From positions 1 to 8,771 of the forward strand of contig CACXGS010000412.1 of the NCBI GenBank assembly GCA_902767195.1: a stretch of DNA of 8,771 bases. The letters run 5' to 3'. The first letter of the stretch is position 1. Every line of letters starts with the position of its first letter. Shown piece after piece: positions 7,654 to 8,771 of the stretch. Below the pieces are notes generated by a model. The model saw only the letters and a program-made list of their open reading frames with translations. It ran no database searches and had not been told where the DNA came from. The stretch is from an uncultured Lachnospiraceae bacterium. Lineage in GTDB: Bacteria; Bacillota_A; Clostridia; Lachnospirales; Lachnospiraceae. A program made the position numbers and the translations under genes.

Positions 7654-8409
7654 CTATCCGATCACATCCTGCATATCGTAGAGACCTGCAGGTTTATCGG
7701 CCAGATATCTGGCTGCAGCGATGGCACCTTTTCCGAAAATGGCTCTGGAATAGGCGGTATGTCTGAACTCTACCACTTCATCCGTACCGGCAAAGATCAC
7801 ATCGTGCTGGCCGACAATCGTACCTCCGCGGACCGCGGAAATACCAATCTCGTTATCCGGTCTCTTCATTCTTCTCTCAGACCGGTCAAAAGCATATTCA
7901 TAAGCGCCGCCTGCTGCTTCATTGGCTGCGTCTGCAAGGGCCAGTGCTGTTCCGGAAGGAGCATCCAGCTTTCTGCGATGGTGCTTCTCCACAATATCAA
8001 TATCAAAACCGGCCTGTCCCAGAATCTCTGTGGCTGTCTTTACCAGCTTGAGCAGCGTATTTACTCCCAGTGACATATTGGCAGAACGAAGGATCGCAAC
8101 CGACTGACTGCACTCATTCAGACGGGCAATCTGGTCCTGACTGAGTCCTGTGGTGCATTCCACCAGGGGAACCCGGTGATTGACAGCATAATCAAGAACT
8201 CCGTCTACTGCCGGTGCAATCGAAAAATCTACGATAACATCGCTATCAACATCGCAGGTATCCATGGATGTAAACACCGGAAATCCTTCCTTACCGTCAG
8301 AAGCAGCATCTACTCCCGCTGCAATCTCCACGTCTTCTGTATCAGAAACAAGATTCCGGATCACATGACCCATATGACCGTTACAGCCAACCAAAAGCAT
8401 CTTTATCAT
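7654..8409 (-). CDS. dapB: 4-hydroxy-tetrahydrodipicolinate reductase
   Basis: A 251-residue enzyme that reduces the DapA product to tetrahydrodipicolinate with NAD(P)H in the diaminopimelate/lysine pathway, which supplies cell-wall cross-links and lysine. The nucleotide-binding loop is GCNGHMG at 8-14, followed by VDFSIAPAV at 60-68 and CTTGLS at 85-90. The catalytic signature EKHHRRKLDAPSGTA is at 141-155, with H143 as expected acid/base and K147. SAVRGG is at 191-196. The C-terminal DapB domain is complete and the length is normal. ATG 8409 is chosen because GGAGG lies 8 bases upstream and MIKMLLVGCNG is a normal N-terminus; an ATG at 8445 would add twelve acidic residues with a poor site. 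It follows dapA after 48 bases, the next step in the same pathway. Confidence 0.96.
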   Translation of the reverse strand: MIKMLLVGCNGHMGHVIRNLVSDTEDVEIAAGVDAASDGKEGFPVFTSMDTCDVDSDVIVDFSIAPAVDGVLDYAVNHRVPLVECTTGLSQDQIARLNECSQSVAILRSANMSLGVNTLLKLVKTATEILGQAGFDIDIVEKHHRRKLDAPSGTALALADAANEAAGGAYEYAFDRSERRMKRPDNEIGISAVRGGTIVGQHDVIFAGTDEVVEFRHTAYSRAIFGKGAIAAARYLADKPAGLYDMQDVIG

Positions 8410-8457
8410 CACACTATCCTCCAGATCATCTTCAATGTCTTCCATCCTGCTGCTTCC

Positions 8458-8771
8458 CTACTGCTTCAGGATTCCTCTTTCGATCATGGCTCTTCTGAGG
8501 CGTTCTGCATGCTCCGGCTCCATCTCTGTCAGAGGCCGTCTGAGCTGAGGTCCGCAGAATCCCATAAACTCAAGAGCCTTCTTCACCGGAATCGGGTTCA
8601 CTTCGCAGAAAAGAGCATTGATCAGTTCCGTGAACTCAATCTGCATTTTTCTTGCCTTCTCCACATTCCCCGCAAAGAACTCTGCACACATGTTGTGGGT
8701 CTCTTCCGGAGCAATATTGGAAAGAACAGAAATCACACCTTTTGCTCCAATGGAAAGAAGGGGTACAACAA
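8458..8771 (-). CDS. dapA: 4-hydroxy-tetrahydrodipicolinate synthase, C-terminal part (cut by window edge)
   Basis: The last 104 or so codons of dapA, whose 5' part lies beyond the high-coordinate edge. DapA condenses pyruvate with aspartate semialdehyde, the branch point to diaminopimelate and lysine. The visible stretch opens in frame with VVPLLSIGAKGVISVLSN (the segment after the barrel active site) and includes CEVNPIPVKKAL, a strong marker of the DapA C-terminal helical domain. The Schiff-base lysine and the active-site tyrosine lie outside the window. The frame continues upstream of the first in-frame GTG (8736), which is an internal valine and not a start. The protein ends in MIERGILKQ with a TAG stop, 48 bases before dapB. 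Confidence 0.95.
   Translation of the reverse strand, partial: VVPLLSIGAKGVISVLSNIAPEETHNMCAEFFAGNVEKARKMQIEFTELINALFCEVNPIPVKKALEFMGFCGPQLRRPLTEMEPEHAERLRRAMIERGILKQ

Noticed and set aside
8410..8457. An N-terminal extension of dapB starting at ATG 8445
   Set aside because: It would add twelve mostly acidic residues, and its upstream site is poor. GGAGG at 8 bases favours ATG 8409, and the shorter protein has the usual family N-terminus.
1..8771. A search for an undescribed defence, mobile or biosynthetic system
   Set aside because: Every gene belongs to a recognisable family, and all but DUF2156 and the hydrolase have a clear metabolic or regulatory role. There are no direct repeat arrays, transposase, recombinase, toxin-antitoxin pair or attachment-site duplication, and intergenic gaps are short. 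The region reads as normal core chromosome.

Overview
This window looks like an ordinary stretch of housekeeping chromosome from an anaerobic member of the Clostridia, most likely Lachnospiraceae. That placement is an inference from gene content and order: a long RelA/SpoT protein followed by a small metallo-beta-lactamase-fold hydrolase and HemZ, a PyrB/PyrI pair with the zinc-type regulatory subunit, an NADP isocitrate dehydrogenase of the eukaryotic (mitochondrial-like) type, a DUF2156 protein, and strong AGGAGG-type ribosome sites. All ten genes lie on the minus strand, so the order of transcription runs from high to low coordinates. I see no tRNA, rRNA, CRISPR array, insertion sequence, phage gene or sign of recent transfer.

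Layout in order of transcription. (1) 8771-8458, the C-terminal part of dapA, then dapB (8409-7654): the first two committed steps of the diaminopimelate/lysine pathway. (2) A perfect inverted repeat at 7642-7618, then dtd (7585-7133), which removes D-amino acids from mischarged tRNA. (3) A good sigma-A type promoter at 7124-7095, then icd (7064-5856), which makes 2-oxoglutarate. (4) A long imperfect stem-loop at 5847-5802, then a block of three overlapping genes: a DUF2156 protein (5773-4853), pyrB (4869-3943) and pyrI (3953-3528). The last two encode the catalytic and regulatory subunits of aspartate carbamoyltransferase. (5) A promoter at 3525-3496 that starts right at the pyrI stop codon, then the stringent-response enzyme relA/rsh (3407-1131), a glyoxalase-II-like hydrolase (1114-467) and the start of hemZ (464-1), separated by 16 and 2 bases.

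The genes share a loose theme of amino-acid and nucleotide supply. DapA/DapB and PyrB draw on the aspartate pool, Icd feeds glutamate synthesis, Dtd protects translation, and RelA reports amino-acid starvation through (p)ppGpp. This is inference from co-location, not proof of joint regulation.

I found no credible undescribed system. The items most worth a second look are small: the two intergenic stem-loops (one buries a consensus ribosome site), translational coupling of a DUF2156 protein to pyrBI, and the relA promoter placed at the end of pyrI without a visible terminator. Several start codons given here are shorter than the longest possible reading frame, because the ribosome sites and family N-termini favour the internal starts.
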